Source: Spongospora subterranea (Eukaryota; Endomyxa; Phytomyxea; Plasmodiophorida; Plasmodiophoridae). Taken from it: a stretch of 46,826 bases of DNA. The stretch is from positions 12,087 through 58,912 of the forward strand of contig OUQQ01000206.1 in assembly GCA_900404475.1 (NCBI GenBank), given 5' to 3'. Positions 1 to 10,433 of the stretch are shown one piece after another (the first letter of the stretch is position 1; each line of letters starts with the position of its first letter). The position numbers were made by a program, and so were the translations under genes. Below the pieces are notes generated by a model. The model saw only the letters and a program-made list of their open reading frames with translations, did not search any database and was not told where the DNA came from.

Positions 1-375
1 CCATCAGTTCGCTATCAAATGCACTTCCGTAACCGTCTCGATTATAGGCTGTTCCACCCATCATCTTGGGAGGTGCTTGCCTGCAATTATCTGGATTGCG
101 TTATTCGCGAGATCACGTCCGCTCATTTTCCTGTTCGTTTGATGCGCCGAGACGGGCAAACGGTGGACGTTCTCTCGAGCTGGCAAGCTGTTCCGACGGA
201 AGCCGGCTCCCATATCATCACAGTGGTATTTTCGCCATTAGTTCCCGATCAGTATATCCCCCCGCCTTCTGTTCTCGAAGCATTCTACGTATCTGCCGAT
301 TCGATCATCGTTTCGACCGTTTCTGACAACTTTTCTGGTATAGAATTCGAGGCCCGGTCCTGCCAAACTGTATAA
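1..375 (+). CDS. 3' end of a gene with a possible PAS-like domain (partial)
   Basis: The frame is open from the first base of the window and ends at TAA 373-375, so this is the C-terminal ~124 residues of a protein whose start lies outside. The stretch from LFHPSSWEVL through PVRLMRRDGQTVDVLSS to IITVVFSPLV has the order seen at the end of PAS_3-type sensor domains: an 'HP.D/S W' helix start, then an 'R..RRDG' hairpin and a final V-rich strand. This is a pattern match by eye, not a firm family assignment. The last ~45 residues look like a non-conserved tail. The next gene, the elongase, converges on it from the other strand about 140 bases away. Confidence 0.4.
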   Translation, partial: PSVRYQMHFRNRLDYRLFHPSSWEVLACNYLDCVIREITSAHFPVRLMRRDGQTVDVLSSWQAVPTEAGSHIITVVFSPLVPDQYIPPPSVLEAFYVSADSIIVSTVSDNFSGIEFEARSCQTV

Positions 376-517
376 TAATTGAGATAATCTGCTATCCTAT
401 TTATAAACTATGATTCAAACACGTATGGTCCAGTTTCCATTCTTCTGTCTGCATTCAATCCTGTTGATTAATGGCAAAATCAAGACAGCGACTTTTATTC
501 ATAATATATTGGATGAA

Positions 518-1657
518 TTAAACAGTCTTCTTTTTTTGAACAGGCTTGCAGTAGTAAGTCGAAAAGGCGAATTCAACGAATAGATACAGCACGATGGCAG
601 CGTAGGTCTGAGTGAACGACACCGCCATAGTCTGCGAAGACGAGACAATTGTCAGACAATAGAAACAAGGAATAAACCCAAACATTACTTGATAAGTGGT
701 AAGTGCTCCTGGAACTGCATAGTACCCATAACTACAGAATAGACCGAGGCAGAACTGGAAAATTTGAAGGAACGTGATGAGAATCTTGAACTTGGGCCGA
801 AATCCAATGGCGGTCATAGCGTAATACGCGTACATGATAGTATGAACCTAGAATGCAGACGACGTTGAGCGCCGGATAAATCAACTATAAAAACGCATTT
901 ACGCAGGCATTGAAGATGACAAAAACCCATGTCGTCGGGGCGCGACTGATAACCGCACACCACATCGTTAAAACCGCGCCAATGTGGTGGAAGACTTGAA
1001 GTTTTGATGGCCGCCCGCCTTTGCAAAGGATAATCCATGTGTCGACAAATTCATAGAATTTACTTGACATAAGGCAAGTTAATAGAGTGAACGCAACCAC
1101 GATGTCTCAGAGATTGCCACACCTGATGTAGAATGTCCAAGCCCATGGGCCAAACGCATTCCAATGTTCTCCCTTGTAATACGTCGTCACAAACATTTCC
1201 CAGGATGATGAATTAGCGGCAGCTTTGGCAAACTCAGGACAAGTGGATGCAAACACGATTCCGGAATACACCATCAGGATGATGTTATGGAAAAAGATAA
1301 AAGTTTTGAAGAAAGCAGACGAAGGTTTAGCCTTGGAACCTTGCTTAGGCCAGAACGCAATCAACGTGAGCACATAACTTTTAAGAAACCGTCAGAACGA
1401 ATAGCAACAAAACAATGGACAAATACTGACACTGCGCATCCGATAAGCGGAACCGAAACATGCATGAGGGGGTAAGGGGATTTGAGATTCATCAGCGTGG
1501 ATAACGGCCCCGACATCATATTATCGACGAAGATATACATGATGCTCGTCGATATATGAGTGGGCGAGAATGGGATAGAGAGAGCCGTGGCGGATCTCGT
1601 GGACGATCGAGATGAAGGATTGAGGGTTCCGCAACTCTGCCCAGTGGGAAACTCCAC
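518..1657 (-). CDS. ELO-family fatty acid elongase (3-ketoacyl-CoA synthase)
   Basis: This is an ER membrane condensing enzyme that adds malonyl-CoA to long-chain acyl-CoA, the first step of elongation. Hand-built exons are 1657-1379, 1343-1123, 1062-903 and 847-518, with introns of 35, 60 and 55 nt; together they give 329 codons. Splicing joins FYI to SKFYEFVDT and FNAC to VHTIMYAYY, both hallmark ELO blocks, which supports the model. The histidine box reads LQVFHH, so the usual HxxHH has Q in its first position, as in some protist elongases acting on polyunsaturated substrates. Several hydrophobic segments are visible, and the C-terminus ends in a lysine-rich ER-retention-like tail (KPVQKKKTV). 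Met at 1540 may be the true start; it would give the usual ~290 residues. The first intron is unusually short and is the weakest junction. Confidence 0.9.
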
Positions 1658-1751
1658 GCACTACTGCTTCATGCCGTGACCCGCGGTCATTGACTCACGA
1701 CTTGAGAGGCCGTTACAGACTCTGAGTCTCTGACTGAGACCAGCTTGGATT

Positions 1752-2489
1752 TTGTCGGTCAACTTTGGGGCCAACCGCTGGACGCGCTCCCTGCTGAGTC
1801 CAAAATTCTCTAATTTTGATCTACGGAAGACCGAATTGCGCTGCAAGAGTGCGGAGGTGTTTCGTATCATACGTACACTGGTACCAACGGGTACCAACAG
1901 AGCTGGCGCTTTGATGTTGGTAGACATCGGTAAGAAGAACGTACGTGAGCTGAATGTTTCTGCAGCTCAAAACCTAACGATTCAGTATCCGTCATTATCT
2001 TTCTGCGAATTCATCAAACTTTTTTTTTCGTGAACAGTGGAGGAACTAGCACATGTCGATGGTCACCTGGACGTTCATCAAGCGATGCCAGGTAATTATT
2101 TGCTTTACTCCTTGATCGTGAATACTTGATGATGTTGTCTTTGCAAATAGAACCCAGGGGTCTTATGGTGATACTTCTGGTGATGTTATGTCATGTGCGA
2201 GTTCATCATCAGCTCATGATATCGAGCGAACTCTTGGGTCATCTTTCTTCGATGATTTTGGGGAAAGCATGTCAATGAAGAATTTTGGCCAAGCCCTCTT
2301 GAAGCGGATCCGGATTTGAAGCAATATGCCTTCACCAATTACAACTGGTGTGTCGTCATCAATGTGATCGAATCGATATCTCCAAAAGCGGTCAAGACTC
2401 ATTGTTCAAGGATACAAGTCTAATGTCTTTGCTAAACTCGTTCGTTTCGGGCCTCCGAAAAGGTTCAAAGTCAGATGAACCTCATTAAA
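1752..2489 (+). CDS. Unidentified, possibly multi-exon serine-rich gene (uncertain strand)
   Basis: I do not recognise this gene. A frame opens at 1752 and reaches a good donor near 1930 (GTAAGAAG). A second piece begins after an acceptor near 2037, followed by GTAATT...AATAG at about 2091-2149, and then a serine-rich frame containing ASSSSAHDIE and SSFFDDFGES. A further open piece ends at TAA near 2489 (SGLRKGSKSDEPH). The phases do not all join cleanly. The opposite strand also carries an 88-residue basic frame at 1661-1927 starting MSTNIKAPA, so even the coding strand is not certain. Treat it as a placeholder. Confidence 0.25.
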
Positions 2490-3190
2490 GAAAAAAATGG
2501 TAGCAGCATAAGCTGATGACAATGCTGATGATACGGCAGTCTGGGAATTCAATATTGGCGGATCTGGATCATATTGATGATTTGGATTTATTTGTTTTGT
2601 CGGCTAGGTCATTTCCCTCGTTGCTAAAGTTTGCTGAAAAGATGTTGTCACGTAGAATGGGCAAGGCCCGCAATTGCAAATCGAACATGCACGTTTCATT
2701 TCCGCCTGATTCCTGGGGCTCAAAGTGGTCGAAAAAGTACATTAGCTATGTCAGACCGGTTCGAATCTGCGTAATTGCAAGGCAATGCGACACGCTGTGG
2801 TTTTTGTCTTTGGGGCAACGTCGCAAACAAAAACGCAATCTGTTCAACTGGCCTTGACCGTGTTGCTCTCCTATGACGAATCACCAGTTTGACAGATTGC
2901 GTTTATGTGTTCGATCCAACAAAAGAGTTCCCAGGCGCAAAATGATATCGCATCGAGTCCAGCGGAGGCTGATAGGCCTCGTCCACGGCTGTGGTACACG
3001 ATCTGGATATCGGACTTCACAGTTGGTTTTGTGGTTTCCGTGTGTAGTGAAACAGTATGACCACAATTACTGTCCGTAAAGGGGTGACACTTAACGCTAG
3101 ATACACCAGTCCGCTTCATCAAGTTGTTGACTTTTGAGCGACAGGGAGTCGCAGATCAGCGAAAACGCTCTCGATTAGGCCAGCTATCAT
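2490..3190. other. Intergenic stretch without a supported gene
   Basis: Only short unsupported frames occur here, the longest being 113 codons at 2516-2857 on +, with no recognisable domain or splice pattern. It contains the inverted repeat at 2831-2904. The gamma-SNAP start codon follows at 3191. Confidence 0.5.
2831..2904. repeat. Short imperfect inverted repeat (hairpin)
   Basis: A 21-bp left arm at 2831-2851 (AAACGCAATCTGTTCAACTGG) is matched as reverse complement by 2884-2904 with two differences, across a 32-bp spacer. It lies in the gap upstream of gamma-SNAP. It could be a cruciform or hairpin, or the remains of a small mobile element. No target-site duplication was evident. Confidence 0.75.
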
Positions 3191-4286
3191 ATGAGTGGCA
3201 GTGGATCAATGGCATCAGACGCTGATGGCGCTGCATTGATGAAAAAGGCTGAGAAGGCGCATACCAAGACTGTATTCAACTGGACCGCTGACTGGGCTTC
3301 TGCTCTAATGTATTATGAACAAGCTGCGAATGCGTTCAGGAAGGATATTAGTATTAAAGGACATTGCAATATGGTTGAGGCGCTTCGGCAGGCTTCCAAT
3401 GCTGCCGAACAGCTATCGAATGCCAATACGGCTGCGAAGCATCTAGGAACTGCAGCGGCCGCTTGCTTCAAAATAGGTGACAAGGTCGAGTGAGTTCCAA
3501 TCCGAATGTAATATAAATTACTGAGCCTATTTGGGTAGGTTCAAGCGGTAGAGCTGTTAAGGTCCTCAGCAAAATTATATCATGAAAATACTCAAGCGAG
3601 AAAAGCGGCGGAGGATCTCAGCAAGGCCGCTGGATGGGTACGGGACGAAAACCCTGACCTCGCAGTGAAACTTTATGAGCAGGCATGTGATATATACGAC
3701 ATAGAAGATCAAGTCCAGATGGCTGCAGATGTCTACAAGATTGCTGTGTCGTTTCTCGCTCGAGAAAATCGACTGGACGATGCCGTTAAGTTTCTCATGA
3801 AACAGAATAAGGGCTTGAGCAAGCATATCGGCAAGTTTGCAGAGGCGTTTTATAAAAATTGTTTGAGTGTCTGTATCCTATACCTAAGTCTCAGGGATAC
3901 TAGTCATGCAATAAATGCTCTTCAAGAATTTCAAAGGTTTGTCGTATTGGCTGTCATTGGCTTAATCTAATTTATTCCATATCTTCAACAGCTTCGCTCC
4001 GGATTTCTCAAACTCCAGCGAATATATGTGTGCTAGTGGGTTAGTGTCCGCCTTTGAAAACTGCGACGTTGACGCGTTGGTGAAGGCAAAATCTGATCGG
4101 ACATTGTCCTACATTGACAATCAGGTGAGGATCGTGGGTTTTTATATGCAGAAATAGGTTGCTGATATATTGTCACAGATCGCTCGATTAGTTCGCGATT
4201 TAGCAATTGACGACGACGCTAGGGAAGCGGCCAAGAAAGTGACTCAGCCTAATCTCGCTGAGGGCGATGAAGTAGATTTAACCTAG
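3191..4286 (+). CDS. NAPG: Gamma-SNAP (soluble NSF attachment protein gamma)
   Basis: SNAPs recruit the ATPase NSF to cis-SNARE complexes so that they are disassembled after membrane fusion. Exons 3191-3484, 3539-3936, 3992-4124 and 4179-4286 (introns 54, 55 and 54 nt) give 311 codons, almost exactly the length of animal gamma-SNAP. Visible features are the tandem TPR-like helices, such as ALMYYEQAANAFR, AGWVRDENPDLAVKLYEQA and ADVYKIAVSFLARENRLDDAVKF (written here as adjoining blocks), and the acidic C-terminal tail. The first donor is AAG|GTCGAG rather than the overlapping GTGAGT, because only the former keeps the frame. The acidic tail and the lack of an alpha-SNAP type C-terminus favour gamma over alpha/beta. 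Confidence 0.93.
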
Positions 4287-4350
4287 CGATTGTGTAATTG
4301 ATAATATAGTGTGTCGGTCTTATACAGAGCTTGTGGAAATTGAAATGCGC

Positions 4351-4831
4351 TTATTTATTGCTTGCTTCAACTTCGGAGTCGACAGAATTTTCATTTTCCA
4401 GCAGCTTCGCAGCCTTGTATTCCAAGTTTCTTTGTCCGACAACGGTTTTCAATCGCGCCATTGATTGTCGGACCTTCTTCAATCGGCCAGGATTAGGCAT
4501 TGCTGTTTTCTGGGTACGGTGAATGTGCCGAGTAGACAGAAGCATATTTTTCTCTTTCAGTAGCACATACCAAAGCTTATGCAAATCCTCAAAAGATTTT
4601 AATCGTAATTCATTTGCCCTCCAAGCACGTCCTACGATGAACAGGGCAAAGTCAAGAAAAAGAACAATCGTGCGACACTCAAAAAGCGTAATTACCGACT
4701 GATATACAGCTAGGGTTGTCGATAAAAGGAAGAAGTATGGACGGAGGAGATGGATTTGTCGATAATGGACGCGCCCCTGGCCTAGATAACCTGGGTAAGG
4801 AGGACCTGACCAATCTTGACAAGTTCAACAT
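4351..4831 (-). CDS. MRPL47: Mitochondrial large-subunit ribosomal protein uL29m (MRPL47)
   Basis: This is a protein of the mitochondrial large ribosomal subunit near the exit tunnel. Exons 4831-4696 and 4631-4351 flank a 64-nt intron (GTAATTAC...GTAG) and give 138 residues. The first exon begins MLNLSRLVRSSLPRLSR, a basic Ser/Arg-rich mitochondrial presequence. The splice restores GRAW, directly followed by the family block ELRLKSFEDLHKLWYVLLKE, which is the core of the L29 domain of MRPL47. A later RLKKVRQSMARLKTVVGQR helix also fits. An upstream in-frame Met exists at 4882, but the presequence argues for 4831. It is convergent with gamma-SNAP, their stops about 64 bases apart. Confidence 0.87.
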
Positions 4832-5149
4832 GACGGTAATGATGAAATACGGCGGAACCCAGTTGCTGGTGGAACCGCTCACGGGCAGAGCACACTGTGT
4901 AGACAGTAGTAACGATGTACACTGTCCAGTGTGGGGGTGTACAGTATACCTGTAAGACTGGATACACTACCGGACTCTGCACTACAGACTGGTTCCTCCG
5001 CCTTCATTCAATACTGTTTTGATTTCTCTGGATTACTGGACTCGGACCAACAAACACACGATCTTGTGACGATTGGGGAATAACAACATAATCTATTACG
5101 GAACAAAATGACAAACTGACTAGCCGAGACAAACTCCGGACATCTTTAG

Positions 5150-6410
5150 CAGTACCTCGTCGCTTTTTCCATGAACGTCGTGTACCAGACAGCTGTGGGA
5201 ACAATACCTTCCTAACAGGGCAAGAACTTCAGCCCAGGAGAGAGCGCCGTGCTTGCATCTTGCCGGCTGGCTGATTCTTGCGATCCGGTTAACGGCGCTG
5301 ATCAGCAGTCCCGCGACGTTTTAGCGAAAGGCTGCCTGGCAGTTTGAGTCCTGGAGAATGCGAGAAGATCCCAGTCGGTCACTTCGGTGCTATTGGAAAC
5401 CTGTCCAGCAATGCACGAGCAAGTTTTGCGGAATCATCAACAAAATTCTGCAAAATCGACTGGGTCAATGTCGATGGCAATCGCTAGCCTCGGTTGAGTC
5501 CAGGGCATTGATTGGTGACATCAACGAGACGGCAATACCGAAAACAATTACTACGAGAGCGGAGACGGGAGATGTGGTATTGTCATTTTTATTCCTTCCC
5601 TTTAAATATAGCACTTCTATTGCGTTTATTTCAGGCCGCAGTCGGTCCTCAAAGCGAATTCGATGCGAACTATATTATTTTACAAGTTTGGCCCAAAACC
5701 TTTGGTTAAATGCATGTTTCAGGATATTATGGCCGTTCACAGAAGAAGCGGCAATATGTTCCTACATATCGTGGTCACTTAATGGCCAGTGTGGAGAATC
5801 AAACCCGGGATTTAAGAATAGAAGCGGATCAGGTAATCCGGAAGGCTGAACTTGTAGGGGTTTGCCGATTTCCCACCTCGACTGGCCGTACACCAGGCCA
5901 GCCTGCCGGGATATGTCCCACATCAATTCCCATATCCTGGATTTGATTTCCGTTACTGGCGGGCCATTATATGGCGCCAATACGAATGCAGAAGCAGGAA
6001 ACAGCTATAGGATGTTCCCTGACGTTGGTCATCGATGAACCGTTGATCGTAGCGCATATAGTTCGACCTGATTCGTTTGCGAGTACGGAGCACCTCCTTT
6101 GTCACCCAAATTACAGGAAACTGATCGCGAACGATGCCCCATCTGCGCCAAGTACCATTTCCCTAAAACTTGTGCGGACGGGCATTATTATCGCAATGGT
6201 GTGGACCCGGTTGCTCGCCATCTCAATGTTGAAAAGATTGACCACTTGCACTCAGGTAATCGCCATTTTTTTAGTTTATTAATTATCATTACTATTGGTT
6301 GCACTTATCGCTAATGGAACGAGGTCGACTTTGACCGTTGCAGATGTCTGGGTATCGCCACCTGATTTGCCTGTTGCAACCCCATATTGCACTCGTACAG
6401 GCTGACGAGC
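5150..6410 (+). CDS. Unidentified multi-exon gene with Cys-rich C-terminal part
   Basis: I do not recognise the family. Several frames fall between plausible splice sites. An exon at 5150-5248 (RRFFHERRVPDSCGNN) joins in phase across a 57-nt intron to 5306-~5491 (GHFGAIGNLSSNARASF). Then come pieces near 5510-5578, 5638-5690, 5729-5760 and 5895-6020 (HINSHILDLISVTGGPLYG). An exon after 6115 carries ERCPICAKYHFPKTC, possibly zinc-binding, and runs to a donor at about 6258. A last piece follows an acceptor at 6342 (DVWVSPPDLPVATPYC). Some junctions remain unresolved, so the exact start and end are guesses. The 3' end overlaps or abuts the CatSper gene on the other strand. Confidence 0.4.
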
Positions 6411-6573
6411 GTATTGGCGATCTCGAAAGAGAGCTGCTGCGACCTGAACAGGCAGTTATCCTGACACTTCAACGTGTTCAGGTAAATCTCAATCCAAATC
6501 GGATGGCAGCAGGGATTTCTCTATTCAACCACACCGATACCACATTCAGTTCAACGCCTCTCAAACCCAACGC

Positions 6574-8039
6574 TCATACCATTATTCGAATATCATCGTT
6601 TCTCAACGATCCTTCCAACTGCTTGAACGCCTTCTCCAGATTCGTCACAACATCTTCTTTTGACTGGTTTCCGGGAAACAGTTTTTCAATGCGATCCCCG
6701 TTTTCGAATCAACGAACGGGACATTACCTGTTTTACTATCCCTTTTCTAGCAGCTAATAGCGCTACGATCTCCTTCTTCTGTTTATCTCGTAGGAATCGC
6801 TTCTTACGAGATATGGCCGAATTCCTCATGGTGTTCCTGTAGTGCTGCTCCTCTGCCTGAGCTTGATCCAGATTGTCAATGACAATACCTGGAGCAACAG
6901 AATGTCGCAGTCAGTATTCTGCCACCAGCGCCGCCCTATCCAGTCGCCGACCGATGAATAAATTCGTGAAGACGAAATTGCCCACGAACACGAAGGTGCT
7001 GGTGAACAGGCGTGAGAGCTCCTGTCCTGGTGCATTGCGATCAAGCTCATTCTGGAAGAATGTCCATCCATCGGCGGTGACCAGAACCCAAAGCGTGTAT
7101 CTGATGGGCAAATCCATTCAGGATATGGTTCTGGACCAAACCGTGGAGAAACCCGGGAAATACAGTGTCTTCGGAAGATCGCCCCAATAGAGCTGATTGT
7201 CGTTATTGTCCTGGCCGAAGAAATAGTATCCGGCGATGGCGAACACGTACATGATCAGCATCAGCAGCAGAAGCAGGTTCCCGATCGAGTAGATCGTCTT
7301 CAGCAACGCCACCACGATGATCTGGAGCGAGCGGACGAACGAGATACTCCTTAGCGCTCGCAAAGCGCGAAGAGCTGATGGGCCAGCACAGCGTTCAGAA
7401 TCGGCGTTTCCGTAACAGGGAAGGGCGGCGATCGTTGGACATTACCACGAAGCACTCGAAGATATTCGATATTGGCCGAGATTTCCAGCTCAAAAACGTC
7501 CCGAATAAAATCGAAAGCGGAAACCATCAGAACGAAGAAATCGAACCGATTGTAGTTGGACAAAAAGTACGAGAAACCGGAAGACGTGATCTTCAACACG
7601 AACTCGGTCGTGTACAGGACTAGGAATATGATATCGAGCATGTCGAAGGCGAGCGGGGATATTGCCGAATCAGGAAAGGTTTTGATGGCGATCAGCACTG
7701 AATTGATGACGATCGCGACCATGATTACTCGCTCAAACTGAGGGCTCTGCAACAGAAAACAGGTTTAAACGATAATGGAAAAACGCTCAAATTTTTGGTG
7801 TATCGGAAAACGTTCCAGGAATTTACATTGGTGATGACGTTGATGAACTGCTTCACTGTTATGTCGTTTTCGTCAGTTGTCTTTGCCACTGAATGTTAAT
7901 GAGGTTATTCGGTTTCGATAGAGTTGTTCAGCGAATCGGTATTCAGCTCACTTGTATTCCTATCGTAATCAGCCTGGAGTAGTTTGATGAACCTGGCGTC
8001 GTCATCGTAGGCTGTGGCAAACGGCTCTGTGGACTTCAT
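6574..8039 (-). CDS. CatSper-type single-domain voltage-gated cation channel subunit
   Basis: This is a six-transmembrane pore subunit; in animals four such subunits form the flagellar Ca2+ channel CatSper. Seven exons (8039-7952, 7888-7827, 7746-7446, 7374-7164, 7100-6952, 6888-6728, 6663-6574) give 353 residues, close to CatSper3/4 length. Splicing builds an S4 with arginine every third residue (RVLRALRALRALRS). The pore reads DLPKTLYTLWVLVTADGW, where the TxDxW filter is the CatSper signature (Cav channels have TxExW). S6 leads to LFIGIVIDNLDQAQAEEQ, the usual post-S6 start, followed by a charged helical tail. An in-frame TGA near 7126 lies inside a 63-nt intron (7101-7163), so the gene is intact. 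An unidentified gene starts 126 bp away in the opposite direction. Confidence 0.92.
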
Positions 8040-8164
8040 TTTTGAATCTGTTTCGGGGGGCAGGTGGTCTCGCACAGCAGCAAATCAATTATCCACCCCT
8101 TAATCAAGGTACAGCACCACGCGATCGCCAACCCTAGTTCAGGGCGATATATTTTTCTCTAACA

Positions 8165-8789
8165 TGAATACACAGGATCAGTTCGCCGAAGCGAAGCTGC
8201 TCAGTTTTTGCCTGTAGAAAGGGAACCTATTGCAGGGCGCCGGAGACGAAACCGACCGATGCCGAACGGTCGATGTTTTGAGGTGGGAAAGAGGGACTCA
8301 ACCAGTTCGACCCGTTGAGAGGTCGTTGGATCGTCAGGCGCCCGTTGCGTGTCAATATCAACAAACAGGTCGCGGCGGTCTTGGGCTCCTCAACGCCTAT
8401 CCAGGCCCAGAGAGCTACAAAGCTGGAACTTTGCAGAAGGGTTGTTTTGGAACCAACTTCGAGGGACGTCAACGAGCGTATGGAAATTGAAACCATATGT
8501 GCAACAGTTTTCACTCGAATCTCAGATGGTAATCAGACCCTTCCCTGCATATGTGTCGTTTTATATCGAGATGAGGGGCTGGCGATTGATGGAAGACTTA
8601 ATCTCCTCTGAGGAAGGCGTGGTCACGGAAAAGACTCTTTGCTTGGCGTTTTCTTCCTCGGTTCGAGGTTCTTCCTTGATCACATTCTATGCAGCAACTA
8701 CTGAAGAACCTCGACCCGAGGAAAAAAAGCCTCAATTACAAATCATTTTTGGTCTTTCCCCCGACGACGACCTCGTCAGAAGAAATTGA
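8165..8789 (+). CDS. Unidentified gene, possibly several exons
   Basis: ATG 8165 opens MNTQDQFAEAKLLS, then a short intron-like stretch. The best-looking frame runs from about 8282 (after TTTTGAG) through QFDPLRGRWIVRRPLRVN and ERMEIETICATVF to a donor near 8528 (GTAATC). A second open frame (FYIEMRGWRLMEDLISSEE ... FGLSPDDDLVRRN) ends at 8789. The joins between these frames are not resolved, and no family is recognised. It is divergent from the CatSper gene. After 8790 the DNA becomes AT-rich, with no supported gene until the Myb gene ends at 9088. Confidence 0.35.
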
Positions 8790-9087
8790 GTCTCCCGTCG
8801 ATCACCAGCACCTCATTTCCATAAAAAACCTATCCATCGAGCTTAAATTGTTTTTTGGGAAAGTTAGATTCAGATGGATTTTTCTCCGGTTCTTTACGAA
8901 GTATTTTGAACGAATCGTTTCCAATAGTTTGAATTATATTTGCGAACGCGACTTAGGTGATGGAATCCTATATTTGATTTGTTCAATAACATAACAAAAA
9001 CGTTTTCTGGAGCGATACGTTGAAACGATATGATCTTGTGTATTAAATGGATGTTTCCAGTAGTTGTATAGTTTGAGTATTACTAAG

Positions 9088-10433
9088 CTATGAAGTTGAT
9101 CGCCGGGTCCTCTTGGACCATTGCACCGTCTGTGGCGAGGGCATCGCCTCTGATTGAATCTGGCCCTGCCCCGATGCAGTAATCGGGTCGCCACCACTGC
9201 CTCTCCTCAGAGATGACGACAGCGACCTTCTGCTTGTCCGGGTCTCGTGAGCCGCTGCCGAAGGGGCACTGCCCTCGTCCACCTCATCATCACCGCCACC
9301 TGATACAGACGCAGGCCCAGACTCGTACACAACTCCATCATTAGCCAATCCATTCAGGACCCGCCACTTTTTGGCGAGAGATTTGGTGGATCGCTCCGGG
9401 TTCGCACCCCAATATGTAGACAAGATCTTATTCCAGTCGGAGCCGAATCTAGCAACACCTTCCTGTAAAATTCAACATTAAAATCTTGACGAAACAGTGA
9501 TCGTCAACGTTTCTACCCTGAGGTTCTGCTCTTCGACCTCACTGTAAAATCGCTGTGTTGCGCATACCGGTAATCTACCAGATTCCGGAATATTATCGGG
9601 CACGTCTTGTTCCACAGATACTGTTGATGGAATACGCGATACTCTCGAATATTTATTGCGATATCGCCTTCCGCCTCGCCGCTCAGTATGCTCTGACGCT
9701 GATGTGGCGTTCAGGCGATGCCACCTTTCACTTAGCGCCTAAGACAATCGTTCAGCAAAAAAACCCTTGTGGTCAAACGACTACCCACTCGAGTATTGCG
9801 CCCGCGAAAGTCAAAAGTGTTCAAAATCGCCTGCCAGTCCTTTCCAAACTGGGCGACTCCCGATCTGAGATTATTTAAGTCTTCGTCGGTCCACCGCATC
9901 GCCAATCGTCGCCGAATATGAGGCGAGCAGGAAAGATCATCGCCTTCGTCTTCATCAACCTTGACGGAGTCGCTGCCGGAATCGGATGAGGATTCCTCTT
10001 CCTGAACTATGGCCGATTGCAGGTTGGGGTTGTGTCGGCGAAAGGTCAGATATAGATACTGGCGGCCGAGGAAAAACCGGGCGTATGTGCCGACATCATA
10101 TTCGGATATATCACACATCAATTCTTTGTCGGTAGAGCGGAATATAAACCAGCCAGATAATAACGCCGGATCTTTGTCGAAATATTCGGCCAGTACCTGA
10201 AAACCAAACATTACTCGACGCCGTTAGCGTGCGATGACCGAGAACGGTACCGGAGGGGGAGGGGCGGTCGTGTTGGTGAAGGCAACGGCACGGGATAAGG
10301 CTGACAATAGGGCTCGCAGGCCGGTTGGCGACAGATCGTGATCGTGCAGCTCACAAGGAACCCCAGTGGTCAGCATGTGTATCTCTGGCAGTGTCGACGA
10401 GCGCATCGTCATTGCCTGGTCCAGCTCACCCAT
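9088..10433 (-). CDS. Two-repeat Myb/SANT DNA-binding protein
   Basis: This is a nuclear protein, probably a DNA- or telomere-binding factor by fold, though the target is unknown. Exons 10433-10251, 10196-9789, 9738-9517 and 9462-9088 (introns 54, 50 and 54 nt) give 395 residues. The first Myb repeat spans RWTDEDLNNLRSGVAQFG to NTRALSERWHRLN, joined across an intron. The second spans EEQNLREGVARFGSDW to RSTKSLAKKWRVLNG, likewise completed only by splicing. Each repeat keeps the three spaced aromatics/hydrophobics of Myb, and the ends resemble the telobox region of TRF-like proteins. The N-terminus is Pro-rich before the first intron, and an acidic Ser/Asp tract (ESSSDSGSDSVKVDEDEGD) precedes repeat 1. 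The tail after repeat 2 is Ser/Arg-rich and probably disordered. Confidence 0.87.

Noticed and set aside
2230..2400. Frame containing EEFWPSPLEADPDLKQ as a possible transposase C-terminus
   Set aside because: It loosely recalls the WP.SPDLNP motif, but the key residues and spacing are off and no neighbouring transposase parts were found.
4716..4955. 79-codon plus-strand frame opposite the MRPL47 presequence exon
   Set aside because: The minus strand gives a presequence, a clean intron and the conserved L29 block, so the plus frame is a shadow.
7101..7163. In-frame TGA in the pore region of the CatSper gene, suggesting a pseudogene or TGA read as Trp
   Set aside because: A 63-nt GT...AG intron covers it, and its removal gives the expected pore spacing. 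Other genes here end in TGA (for example ALDH and TMEM184), so TGA is a stop.
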